A DNA stretch of 10,671 nt from CAYTLQ01 sp964438715 (lineage in GTDB: Bacteria > Bacteroidota > Ignavibacteria > Ignavibacteriales > Ignavibacteriaceae): the NCBI GenBank assembly GCA_964438715.1, contig CAYTLQ010000036.1:1-10671 (forward strand). The letters run 5' to 3'. A program made the position numbers and the translations under genes. This document shows positions 1 to 7,498 of this stretch, one piece after another. Under the pieces are notes generated by a model. That model worked only from the letters and a program-made list of their open reading frames with translations, was not told the origin of the DNA and did not search any database. Position 1 is the stretch's first letter. Each line of letters opens with the position of its first letter.

Positions 1-135
1 TGTAAGTTTTTCTTTTTCTTTTCTTTCCGTCGCACCCAGCTTCGTTTCCGGATTATAGAAAATATTCTTAACCACAATCAGGAGAACCACTAAAGCTATT
101 CCCCCAAGAATCAGAAACACATTTTTATTTTTCAT
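1..135 (-). CDS. N-terminal fragment of a membrane-anchored protein, function unknown
   Basis: Reading leftward from the ATG at 135, an open frame of 45 codons runs off the window edge without a stop. The product begins MKNKN, followed by a strongly hydrophobic helix at about residues 6-22. A polar, Lys/Glu-rich stretch follows (ending ERKEKEKLT). This is the layout of a single N-terminal membrane anchor or uncleaved signal with a periplasmic body, as in HlyD-type efflux adaptors and many other envelope proteins. Too little is visible to choose a family. No good Shine-Dalgarno lies upstream; the sequence there is almost pure A/T, as is common in Bacteroidota-like genomes. It is transcribed divergently from the gene at 800. 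Confidence 0.6.
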   Translation of the reverse strand, partial: MKNKNVFLILGGIALVVLLIVVKNIFYNPETKLGATERKEKEKLT

Positions 136-654
136 TATCTGTTATAATTTTATTAAAACATAATGAATAATATACTCTATTTCGGTAAATGGAAAATTAG
201 AGTTATTTCGCTCACTATAGACAGTTCAGATAATTTACTTGTATAAATATTTCCGGGAGATGTTTTTAATCTATCCTTATCAAGAACAAATTATTCTGTT
301 ACAATAAATAGTTTCTATTCTCAATTATTTCCTAAAGCAAATCGTACTAATGTTCTATCAATAGATTGTCCCTTTCTAGTTAAGATTTCCCGTCACTAAA
401 TTTTTATAATTTTTTCTCAAATAATATTTTGTTGAATTCTTGAAATCAATTAATCGCAAAAGAATCTCTTGCAATTCTTATAAAATGTGTTTTGGCAGAA
501 GATTTACCTTCCTGAATTGAATATCAAGAATTGGTTTAAAAATGACCCAAATGGGCTATTGCCTATTCACCCGGTTCGGCTTACTTTAAAATTTAATTGG
601 CTATGATTTATAATAATCAGTCTATTCTTCTGTTACTCTTAGCGAGACAATAAA
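136..654. other. Intergenic stretch with no recognised gene
   Basis: This is about 520 AT-rich bases between the leftward gene at 1-135 and the first rightward candidate. I see no tRNA, rRNA, array or convincing terminator. One forward frame is open from 484 to 603 (about 40 codons, then TGA at 604-606). It reads like protein, including an LPEL...NGLLPIHPVRL segment, and has a GTG at 487, but no good ribosome site or recognisable family. It lies in the same frame as the small ORF at 655-789, so the two could be remnants of one decayed gene. Promoters for both divergent genes must lie here, but I could not identify them with confidence. Confidence 0.4.
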
Positions 655-789
655 ATGTCCCCGGAATCATACAGAGGGACTGATGAGGTAAATAAAAATG
701 ATGATTATCAAAATCTGTTAAATGGAATCAATTTTTGTATGACTCAGGATGGTAAAATTGTTCAATTAAGAAAAATGATATTAAATTAG
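655..789 (+). CDS. Doubtful small ORF, 44 aa, possibly a gene remnant
   Basis: An ATG at 655 opens a 44-residue frame ending in TAG at 787-789, ten bases before the ATG at 800. The product is polar, with no signal peptide or membrane helix, and has a plausible protein-like composition (a run of DYQNLLNGINF, then QDGKIVQLRKMI). No family is recognised. The upstream sequence has only a weak GCGAG, so translation is uncertain. The frame is open only back to TAG at 640-642. An open segment lies in the same frame further upstream at 484-603, so this may be the tail of a decayed gene and not a functional small protein. Confidence 0.2.
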   Translation: MSPESYRGTDEVNKNDDYQNLLNGINFCMTQDGKIVQLRKMILN

Positions 790-799
790 GACATATAAA

Positions 800-2038
800 A
801 TGACACTAGAAATGAAAAAATTACTTACACTCTCCCTTTTAATTTTTTTTAACTCAAATGCTCAATGGATTAATACAAATGGACCCGGAGCAGGAAATGT
901 TCGGGCACTAATTAGTCATGGAACAAATTTATTTGCCGGAACTGAAGGTGGAGGAGTCTATCTCTCAACCGATAACGGCACTAACTGGACAGCCGTTAAT
1001 TCAGGTCTCACAAACCTTAAGGTTTACGCTCTTGCCGTTAGCGATAACAATTTATTTGTGGCGACAAATGGTGGTGGGGTATTTAAGTCGACAAATAATG
1101 GAACAAACTGGGTTGCAGTAAATAATGGTATAGGTAATCCGGTTATGTTATCTCTTGCTGTAAATGGTTCAAATATATTTGCCGGGGCAAATGGAATTTT
1201 AGGTTTACCCGGTTTATTTCTGTCAACAAATAATGGTTCGAGCTGGACATTAATAAATAACGGATTAACAAATCAAGTTGTTCGAGCAATTGCGTTTAAT
1301 GGTTCGAATACATTTGTTGGAACTGATGATGGAGTTTTTCTTTCAACAAATAATGGAGCTAACTGGACAGCAGTTAATTCCGGGCTTACTAACAGATCTA
1401 TATATGCACTTACAATAAGTGGTAATAATTTATTCGCCGCAACGAACGGTGGAGGGGTTTTTAGATCAACAAATAATGGTTCTGATTGGACGGCAGTCAA
1501 TTCAGGTTTGAATTCATTCGTACTACACTCTTCCTTCGCTGTAAGCGGTTCAAATATTTTTGTTGGTACATGGTTATCAGGTATTTTGTTAACTTCAAAC
1601 CAGGGAACAAATTGGAATCCTGTAAATGATGGGTTTAATACCAGCTTGTTCGTTTGGTCACTTTCTGCAAGCGATACTTATTTATATGCAGGAGCCGGAG
1701 GTGTAGTTTATAGAAGACCTTTATCTGAAATGATTACCTCTGTTGAAAATACAACCGATATTGCTCTGGATTATAATTTATATCAAAACTACCCCAATCC
1801 ATTTAATCCTGTTACAAAAATCTCATGGACTTCACCCAAAAGTGGTTTTACTACCTTAAAGGTGTATGATGTTCTTGGAAATGAAGTAGTAACTCTGGTT
1901 AATGATTATCGGGAAGCCGGTACCCACGCTGTTGATTTTAATGCATCTGATTTAGTAAATTTACCTAGTGGAGTTTATTATTATAAACTTCAAATAGGCG
2001 AATATTTGCAGACAAAAAAAATGATTTTATCAAAATAA
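800..2038 (+). CDS. Secreted seven-repeat beta-propeller protein with type IX secretion C-terminal sorting domain
   Basis: The product has 412 residues. A signal peptide (charged KK at 6-7, hydrophobic to about 18, likely cleavage after NSNA at 21) is followed by seven tandem units of about 40 residues (roughly 34-305). Each unit has the core LFAGT.GGGVF.STNNGTNW.AVN.GL, typical of BNR/YCF48-like or sialidase-like propeller blades. The last 90 residues (from about 326, NLYQNYPNPFNP, to the Lys-rich end KKMILSK) form a type A T9SS sorting domain, so export through the outer membrane and surface attachment or release are expected. No catalytic residues for a glycosidase are recognisable; a binding or adhesive role is inference. 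An ATG at 812 (MKKLL) is an alternative start and gives a tidier signal peptide. The AGG at 788-790, nine bases before 800, favours the first ATG. The gene at 2064 follows after 25 bases and is probably co-transcribed. Confidence 0.88.
   Translation: MTLEMKKLLTLSLLIFFNSNAQWINTNGPGAGNVRALISHGTNLFAGTEGGGVYLSTDNGTNWTAVNSGLTNLKVYALAVSDNNLFVATNGGGVFKSTNNGTNWVAVNNGIGNPVMLSLAVNGSNIFAGANGILGLPGLFLSTNNGSSWTLINNGLTNQVVRAIAFNGSNTFVGTDDGVFLSTNNGANWTAVNSGLTNRSIYALTISGNNLFAATNGGGVFRSTNNGSDWTAVNSGLNSFVLHSSFAVSGSNIFVGTWLSGILLTSNQGTNWNPVNDGFNTSLFVWSLSASDTYLYAGAGGVVYRRPLSEMITSVENTTDIALDYNLYQNYPNPFNPVTKISWTSPKSGFTTLKVYDVLGNEVVTLVNDYREAGTHAVDFNASDLVNLPSGVYYYKLQIGEYLQTKKMILSK
899..1714 (+). repeat. Seven tandem ~40-codon propeller repeats inside the secreted protein gene
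   Basis: The coding sequence repeats every 117-130 bases or so. The recurring DNA core is (T)CAACAAATAATGG followed by (A)ACTGGAC(A)GC(A/C)GT(T/C)AATTC. Blades 1 and 4 (ending AVNSGLTN at residues 65-72 and 191-198) and blades 2 and 5 (NGGGVF[KR]STNNG) are the closest pairs. Blade 3 carries a small insertion (ILGLPG near residue 133), and blade 7 is degenerate, ending at YRR. The pattern suggests duplication of three-blade blocks. Confidence 0.75.
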
Positions 2039-2063
2039 GTTTTTCTGATTTTACATATTGATA

Positions 2064-2669
2064 ATGAAAAAATTAATTGTTTTATTGGTTCTGATTAACT
2101 GTAATGTTTTGTATCCTCAATGGAATATTGAAGCCGGTGTTAATTTCTCCTCATTTACTACAAGAGGGTTTAAAACTACAAATCTTGATAAAAATAAGTA
2201 CTCGTTCAACGGATATTTTATAAGCACCGGTTTTGCTGGCATGGTTGAAGATGATCTTGTGATGGGGTATCTTGTAGGATACAGCAGTGGAAAAGCCGAT
2301 GTAAAGTTTAATAACAAAGGTTATCAATTAACCAACGGTGAGGTATCTGTTCAGTTTTGTAGTTGGATGATTTTGTCAGATGGAATTGCGGTGAATCTTA
2401 GCGGTGAGACTGGTATTGGTTGGATTAGTTCAAATACACCCTTAGATCATAACGGAACTTATGGCACTGCCTCTATCATTGCAGGACCTATGATTGCTAT
2501 CCCCTCTACTCCTTTACGACTATTTACCTTAGTAAAGTTAAATATTGGATTTATTTATTTTTCAAGCACTGATCCACGCCCCGAATCAATAACGCTTTCA
2601 TCTTCCTTTAATGGATTACTATCCGGTCCCGAAATCAGGATTGGCATAGGAACTTTATTAGTTCAATGA
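2064..2669 (+). CDS. Exported envelope protein, outer-membrane-barrel-like, function unknown
   Basis: From the ATG at 2064 the product has 201 residues. A clear signal peptide (MKKLIVLLVLINCNVLYPQ) is followed by a mature part rich in alternating hydrophobic and polar residues, Gly and aromatics. Examples are the segments around GVNFSSF, MGYLVGYSSGKAD, VNLSGETGIGW and LNIGFIYFSS. This resembles small porin-like or opacity-type beta-barrels of Bacteroidota, ending GIGTLLVQ instead of in a classic terminal Phe. A TTG at 2058 could add two residues (MI), but the ATG gives a normal signal peptide. It lies 25 bases behind the propeller gene on the same strand. Co-expression with that surface protein is likely; a partnership is inference. 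The family is not firmly recognised. Confidence 0.75.
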   Translation: MKKLIVLLVLINCNVLYPQWNIEAGVNFSSFTTRGFKTTNLDKNKYSFNGYFISTGFAGMVEDDLVMGYLVGYSSGKADVKFNNKGYQLTNGEVSVQFCSWMILSDGIAVNLSGETGIGWISSNTPLDHNGTYGTASIIAGPMIAIPSTPLRLFTLVKLNIGFIYFSSTDPRPESITLSSSFNGLLSGPEIRIGIGTLLVQ

Positions 2670-2778
2670 TCATAATGTGTGGAAATCTATTGATGTTTCA
2701 TAGACCGCTTTATGGTGAATTCAGATCTGATTGCTCAGACAATTTAGCAGGGCATCTTTTTTCATTGAATAATTTAAT

Positions 2779-2820
2779 ATAATACTCTTCTGAGATAAAA
2801 AATTCTTCAAAAAGTATTAT
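2779..2820. terminator. Inverted repeat in the convergent gap, possible bidirectional terminator
   Basis: The 198-base gap between the convergent genes ending at 2669 and 2868 contains ATAATACT (2779-2786) and its exact complement AGTATTAT (2813-2820), with a 26-base AT-rich spacer including A-runs. A stem-loop here could end transcription from both sides. It lacks a GC-rich stem and a clean T-tract, so the call is weak. Nothing else is recognisable in the gap. Confidence 0.25.
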
Positions 2821-2867
2821 TCCAATGAATTTATTAATGTTATCTGGTAATTGAAATATAAAGACGG

Positions 2868-4220
2868 TTACTCTTCTTTTTTTATTTTAAGTTTTTTCAT
2901 TTTCTTAAATAACGAAGATCGATCAATCCCCAATTTTTGTGCAGTTAATGATAAATGCCAGTTATTGCTCTCAAGATAATTCGTAATAAAATCACGCTCA
3001 AAATTTTCACGGGCCTCAATTAACGATACCGGAGTATCAAGGTCTCTCTCATTATTCTCCTGCCCCCCGAGTAGTGTAATAATATCTCTGGTATTTATTA
3101 TAGAATTTTCTGAAAAGAGAGAAATATTTTCAATAACATTCTTTAATTCACGGACATTTCCGGGCCAATCATGTTTTATTAATAATTGTAATACCTGAGG
3201 AGAAAAATCAATCAGCCGTTTGTTATAACTTTCAGCGAAGTGATGAAGAAAATGACGGGCAAGTTTTGGTATATCTTCTTTGCGCTCCCGAAGTGGAGGC
3301 ACGACAATTTTTACCGTATTAATTCTGTGGAGCAGATCCCGCCTGAAACTCCCTTGCATTACCATTTCATCTAAATTTTTATTCGACGCACAAATTACCC
3401 TCACATCAACCTTAACGGTTTTATTACTCCCTAGAGCATCCAACTCAAAATCCTGTAATACACGAAGTAGCTTTGCCTGCAGTTTAAGATCCAAATCACC
3501 AATCTCATCAAGAAACAATGTACCACCATGCGCTTTGAGAATTTTCCCCTCATAATCTCTATCAGCTCCGGTGTATGATCCTTTCTTAAATCCGAAAAGC
3601 TCACTCTCAAGCAGATCCCCCGGTATGGCGGCACAATTTATTTTTACAAATGGTTTCCCATTTCGTTTGCTCTGATAATGTAGGGCTTTTGCAACCAGTT
3701 CTTTTCCTACACCACTCTCACCAAGAATAAGTGTCTTCACATCGGATGAAGCACAAACCTTAATCTGGTTCAGCACCTTAAGAAATTGCGGACTTTCGCC
3801 TATCATAACAGAAGTGGTATCTAATTGGGAAAGTAAAAGTTGTTTTTCCTTACCCAAATTCATTTTTTCTGACGCGTTCTTAATTGTTATAAGCAGACGG
3901 TCAACTTCTACCGGTTTTTCAAGGAAATCGTATGCTCCCCTTCGTATTGCCTCTACTGCATGATTAATTGTGCTTTGCCCCGAGAGAAATATAACGGGCG
4001 TATAGCAGTGTATCTTATCCATTTCTGTTAACAAATCCAAACCCGAAACACCGGGCATAACAACATCACTGATTATACAATCAAATTCCTGTTCTTTCAA
4101 TAACTCAATGGCTTCATCTAATGTTAAAGCTGAATAGACCTGCATATTTCTGCGAGTAAGGATATTTCGTAAATTTTTCAGGTAATTTTCATCATCATCA
4201 ATGAGTAATATTTTTTGCAT
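2868..4220 (-). CDS. NtrC-family sigma-54-dependent response regulator
   Basis: The protein has 450 residues, the normal length for the family. The receiver domain (1-120) has acidic D8-D10, phospho-acceptor D52 in SDVVMPG, S80 and K102. The AAA+ domain (about 138-370) has Walker A GESGVGKE (167-174), the sigma-54-contacting loop as GSYTGA (214-219), Walker B TLFLDE (234-239), sensor-1 region ASNKN (278-282), arginines around 293-299, and WPGNVREL (352-359). A Fis-type helix-turn-helix lies at 402-446 (LSLTAQKLGIDRSSLFKKMKKL). The ATG at 4220 is preceded by GGAG at six bases' spacing, and the gene overlaps the end of the kinase gene by 23 bases, indicating translational coupling. It should be phosphorylated by that kinase, then hexamerise and remodel RNA polymerase-sigma-54. 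Target promoters are unknown; the site at 6904 is one candidate. Confidence 0.95.
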   Translation of the reverse strand: MQKILLIDDDENYLKNLRNILTRRNMQVYSALTLDEAIELLKEQEFDCIISDVVMPGVSGLDLLTEMDKIHCYTPVIFLSGQSTINHAVEAIRRGAYDFLEKPVEVDRLLITIKNASEKMNLGKEKQLLLSQLDTTSVMIGESPQFLKVLNQIKVCASSDVKTLILGESGVGKELVAKALHYQSKRNGKPFVKINCAAIPGDLLESELFGFKKGSYTGADRDYEGKILKAHGGTLFLDEIGDLDLKLQAKLLRVLQDFELDALGSNKTVKVDVRVICASNKNLDEMVMQGSFRRDLLHRINTVKIVVPPLRERKEDIPKLARHFLHHFAESYNKRLIDFSPQVLQLLIKHDWPGNVRELKNVIENISLFSENSIINTRDIITLLGGQENNERDLDTPVSLIEARENFERDFITNYLESNNWHLSLTAQKLGIDRSSLFKKMKKLKIKKEE

Positions 4221-6711
4221 TATTTACTCCGTTGTTTCCTTTTGGCAACATAACCCTTGCAATCGTTGAAAAATACTCGTCTTTATAAAAACTAATCTGC
4301 CCTTGATGGTCGAGTACAATTTTTTTTGCAATTGAAAGGCCTAACCCCGAACCATCCGGTTTTGTTGTAAAAAATGGCTCAAATAATCTGCTTTTGTTAT
4401 ACGAACTGATGCCGGAACCGGTATCACATACTTCAATTATGCAGGTATTATTATTAGCTAACAAGTTTTGTGCCACAGATACTCTGATGCATATTTGTCC
4501 CTTCCCTGATATTGCCTCGATGGAATTTTTAATGAGTATTTGCATTATCTGTTTAAGTTGCAAATAATCGCCAATAACACTTATATCTGAGTCTTTTGTC
4601 CTGTCATCAATTGTAATAGAGGGAGTAATGAGGGCATATAATTCATCAAGCGCATCCTGAGTTATTTTAGAAACTCCTACCTCTCTAAAGACTAATGGCT
4701 TAAAGTCAGAAAATTGCCCGAACTTTTTTATCATTTCTTTAAGACGTTTAATCTCACCGGTAAATCCTGTAAGATCTTTTTCAAGGACATTTCGTAATTC
4801 GGGAGGATATTCGTATAATTTCTGTTGAATATTGTCAACCATAAAGAAAAGAGAAGCAAGAGGAGTTTTCAGGTCATGAGCGTACCGATTAACTGTATCA
4901 GCCCACATTTTCATTTTCTCCTTATGACCGGAGTCAGTGTAGTCAAGAATCTCAATTAAATAACCTAATGGTTCGGTATTTTTTTTGTTACCTAACAAAT
5001 ACCCTTTTATTTGCACATAAAGTTTTTCATCTGTCCTCCGAACTGTCATTTCACTGATAATATCTTTTTTTTGCATTTTCATCATTAAATAAACTTCAAC
5101 TAGCTTAGGAAATTCAGAATACTTCTTATTAAAATACCGTGCATTTTTCTCAGGGTTGTTTAAATGTAAAATATCAGCGACAGCCGCATTTTCTCTGACA
5201 ATACGACCCTGATGATCTAAAAGAATCATCGCCCTTTGTGCATTAAGAAATAATTTATTTGTAAAATGATGTAAAAATACTCTACGCCTGATATAGAGGT
5301 TACCTGAATAAATAATAAAATAACAAATAATATAAAGTCCAATAGGATATATGAACCTGAAAGGGTACCATGCATTATAAGTATATTTCATAAAGTACTT
5401 TTTATTGGAATTTACAATTATCAGATTTGCTCCGTTATAGTATCCGGAGATTGGAAAGACCTTATATCGTTTCGGGTCATAATATTGGTTAATTTGAGTG
5501 AAATTTTCCATTGCCGAATCCGCAACCCAATATGTACTCCCATCAAAAAAAAGAATTTCTCTCCCACCCTTATTCAATAATCGCGAAGTGCAGATAATTT
5601 CGTTAAAGTATTTCGGTAATTTTTTATAATACACAACTGAAAGATCGCAATTAATAATAAAAAGGGAATCCCCTATGCAAAGAAAATTATATTGAGGGTA
5701 TAAATCAGGTATTTGAAATAAGGAGTATTGTGAAACAGGTAAGTTGACTTTTCGAATAATATCTCCTTTTGTGTTAAGAATAAGTACAGATGATTGCTTC
5801 TCTAAAGTACCTGATGCAATACTTAAAGTAATAAATAACAATGAATCATTGTGTAAGCAGGAATATGTGTAAGTATAGGAAAACTCTTTACCGATTGGAG
5901 TCGGATTAGATTTGGGCTGTAAATACTTGTTAAAAATTATGAACCAGGTTTTGTCGTCTCGTAAACTCATTGAATTATGAATATTGAAAGAAGCTCTTGA
6001 CTCTTTGCAATATACCAGAGTATCATTATCTGGTGTAATTAGAACTTCAGGTTTCATAACAAATAAACCCCATCGGGGCGTGCTGGCGATTATTTTTTCA
6101 TTTTTAATATCGAGTGCAAAGATTGCTCTGGGGAATTGTGAATAACCACTGTTCAAATCAAATACTAACTCATTACACCCATCTCCATTTATATCAAAAA
6201 GAGCATTTCCCTTTAAGTATATGTCCCATTCTTTTGAAGGATTGAGATATCTGTTTTCTGCACGAGCGATAAACAAACGCCTCTTTAAAAAATTCGGTTT
6301 AATTTTGGGATCTATAACATATAAAAACAAAGAGTCATCATTTTTGGTATAAACATATAATTCTTTTTTCTTGTCATTGTTAAAGTCTCCACTGAAAGAT
6401 ACATTTGGAATGATATATTCAGACAGGTTCCATTGATCTATTACTCTACCTGTTCTGTCAAAAATAATAACTATGAATTGTTTCTCGTCTTTATTATTTG
6501 CCAATCTAATTCTTTCATCATACCCATCTGCTTCAAAGTCAGTAACAATAGTTTCTGCGTTTATATTAAAACCGGTGCTTAAAATCTCCTCAACAACATA
6601 TTTGGAAGTATTTACAGGGAAGAATAACCAAAGGATTATACTTAAAATACCTGCTAAAACAATTTGTACGGCAAGAGTCTTAGCTTTAGCTCTAAAGTGC
6701 TTCACTAACAT
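4198..6711 (-). CDS. Membrane sensor histidine kinase with large FG-GAP/VCBS-like extracytoplasmic domain
   Basis: The protein has 837 residues. A transmembrane helix (about 13-32) leads into a roughly 418-residue extracytoplasmic domain, then a second helix (about 452-470) followed by basic RRR. The outer domain contains calcium-loop-like motifs at residues 58-66, 109-118 and 173-182 (the last DINGDGCNEL is the most canonical), as in integrin-type FG-GAP or VCBS propellers. A PAS-like segment (about 485-590) precedes the HisKA helix with H612 in AHDLKTPLA. The ATPase domain has the N box (N729), DTGSGI (763-768), FEPFFTTK (777-784) and GSGLGLSI (787-794), so all catalytic motifs are intact. 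It autophosphorylates on H612 and passes phosphate to D52 of the overlapping regulator gene downstream. The sensed signal is unknown; a ligand or state outside the inner membrane is inferred. The start ATG has no Shine-Dalgarno but encodes a sound N-terminal anchor. Confidence 0.93.
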   Translation of the reverse strand: MLVKHFRAKAKTLAVQIVLAGILSIILWLFFPVNTSKYVVEEILSTGFNINAETIVTDFEADGYDERIRLANNKDEKQFIVIIFDRTGRVIDQWNLSEYIIPNVSFSGDFNNDKKKELYVYTKNDDSLFLYVIDPKIKPNFLKRRLFIARAENRYLNPSKEWDIYLKGNALFDINGDGCNELVFDLNSGYSQFPRAIFALDIKNEKIIASTPRWGLFVMKPEVLITPDNDTLVYCKESRASFNIHNSMSLRDDKTWFIIFNKYLQPKSNPTPIGKEFSYTYTYSCLHNDSLLFITLSIASGTLEKQSSVLILNTKGDIIRKVNLPVSQYSLFQIPDLYPQYNFLCIGDSLFIINCDLSVVYYKKLPKYFNEIICTSRLLNKGGREILFFDGSTYWVADSAMENFTQINQYYDPKRYKVFPISGYYNGANLIIVNSNKKYFMKYTYNAWYPFRFIYPIGLYIICYFIIYSGNLYIRRRVFLHHFTNKLFLNAQRAMILLDHQGRIVRENAAVADILHLNNPEKNARYFNKKYSEFPKLVEVYLMMKMQKKDIISEMTVRRTDEKLYVQIKGYLLGNKKNTEPLGYLIEILDYTDSGHKEKMKMWADTVNRYAHDLKTPLASLFFMVDNIQQKLYEYPPELRNVLEKDLTGFTGEIKRLKEMIKKFGQFSDFKPLVFREVGVSKITQDALDELYALITPSITIDDRTKDSDISVIGDYLQLKQIMQILIKNSIEAISGKGQICIRVSVAQNLLANNNTCIIEVCDTGSGISSYNKSRLFEPFFTTKPDGSGLGLSIAKKIVLDHQGQISFYKDEYFSTIARVMLPKGNNGVNNAKNITH

Positions 6712-6903
6712 ATAAATTGGTAGTACACCAGAAATTGTAAAATAGTATGAGAAAATTAAAATACTTTAGAAATAAGTAAAAATCCAAATACAGCTATTGA
6801 AAATATTCAACAATTACTCTACAAAGTGTTGCCAGATGGAAACAATAATGAAATAATTAACAATAAATTATTTGAATTATTTAAATATTTTGGAAAGATA
6901 ACC

Positions 6904-6919
6904 TGGCACACCAATTGTA
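6904..6919 (+). promoter_or_regulatory. Sigma-54 (-24/-12) promoter-like site
   Basis: The sequence TGGCACACCAATTGTA matches the sigma-54 consensus TGGCACR-N4-TTGCW at every specified position except the C of TTGC, which is T. The -24/-12 spacing is exact. It points rightward toward cas6, whose start is about 630 bases further on. It lies about 190 bases upstream of the divergent operon that encodes a sigma-54 activator. A near-identical match inside the kinase gene (4460-4475, minus) shows that such hits can arise by chance, so function is unproven. Confidence 0.35.
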
Positions 6920-7082
6920 TTTATTAAACAGTTCAATATATATGTGGTTTTGAAATAATAATTCAGACAAAAGGAAGTAATCGGGGAAAAAATATTCAAT
7001 AAGGGGTTTAACTTACTTTGTCAGGAATTTATTAAAAAACCATTATGTAATTGAAAACCATTTTTGAGGGGAATAATAGTAA

Positions 7083-7165
7083 AATAATTTGAGGATCAGA
7101 TAATCTGGAGAAGTCCATGATGAAAGGATTTCAATAGATTACTAGGGGAAAATCCTCAAATAATT
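7083..7165. repeat. 14-bp inverted repeat around a 55-base loop with internal dyads
   Basis: The left arm AATAATTTGAGGAT (7083-7096) and right arm ATCCTCAAATAATT (7152-7165) are complementary at 13 of 14 positions. The loop contains a second dyad CAGAT-A-ATCTG (7097-7107) and a 5-bp hairpin TGAAA-GGA-TTTCA. The whole could fold as one structured RNA or be a protein-binding region. It lies downstream of the sigma-54-like site and upstream of cas6. Its role is unknown. Confidence 0.4.
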
Positions 7166-7498
7166 ATAGCATCAACGAAGATATCGTGATTGACTTTTTT
7201 ACAAAACTGATTACAGAATAACATAATAATGTTATCTCATACCAACGAGTCATCAATGCCTTTAAATTACAACTCATAAACATTTCAAATCATTGTAGTG
7301 TTAATTTTTTATTACCATCAGAGTTGATTTCTGCTCTATTTATAACGGTTGCTAATGAAGTAAATCAATTTTTGTTATCTCTCTATACCCAAAAATCTAC
7401 CTTAATCCTTAGAGCACTCCCTCTTTTTCCTATTTATCAGTACTGTTCATACTGCACAATTAAACTTTATTAATCTTTACCTTTTTATAACGCTGTAC

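Noticed and set aside
491..506. TGGCAG...TTACC as a sigma-54 promoter for the propeller gene
   Set aside because: It deviates at several key positions, including the -12 TTG.
546..555. CCC-AAAT-GGG hairpin as a terminator
   Set aside because: The stem is only three base pairs and no T-tract follows.
2058..2063. TTG start for the small envelope protein
   Set aside because: It adds only Met-Ile ahead of a textbook signal peptide that starts at the ATG at 2064.
2703..2740. TCAGATCTGA palindrome in the convergent gap as a terminator
   Set aside because: It is a short gap-free dyad with no loop and no T-tract, so it is not terminator-like.
6822..6837. Leftward TGGCAA...TTGT match that might be a sigma-54 promoter for the kinase operon
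   Set aside because: The spacing between the -24 and -12 parts is one base short, and sigma-54 spacing is strict.
7051..7473. A single gene read through several stop codons (recoding or alternative code)
   Set aside because: TAA, TGA and TAG all occur in the frame, while every confident gene in the window uses normal stops, so decay or chance is simpler.
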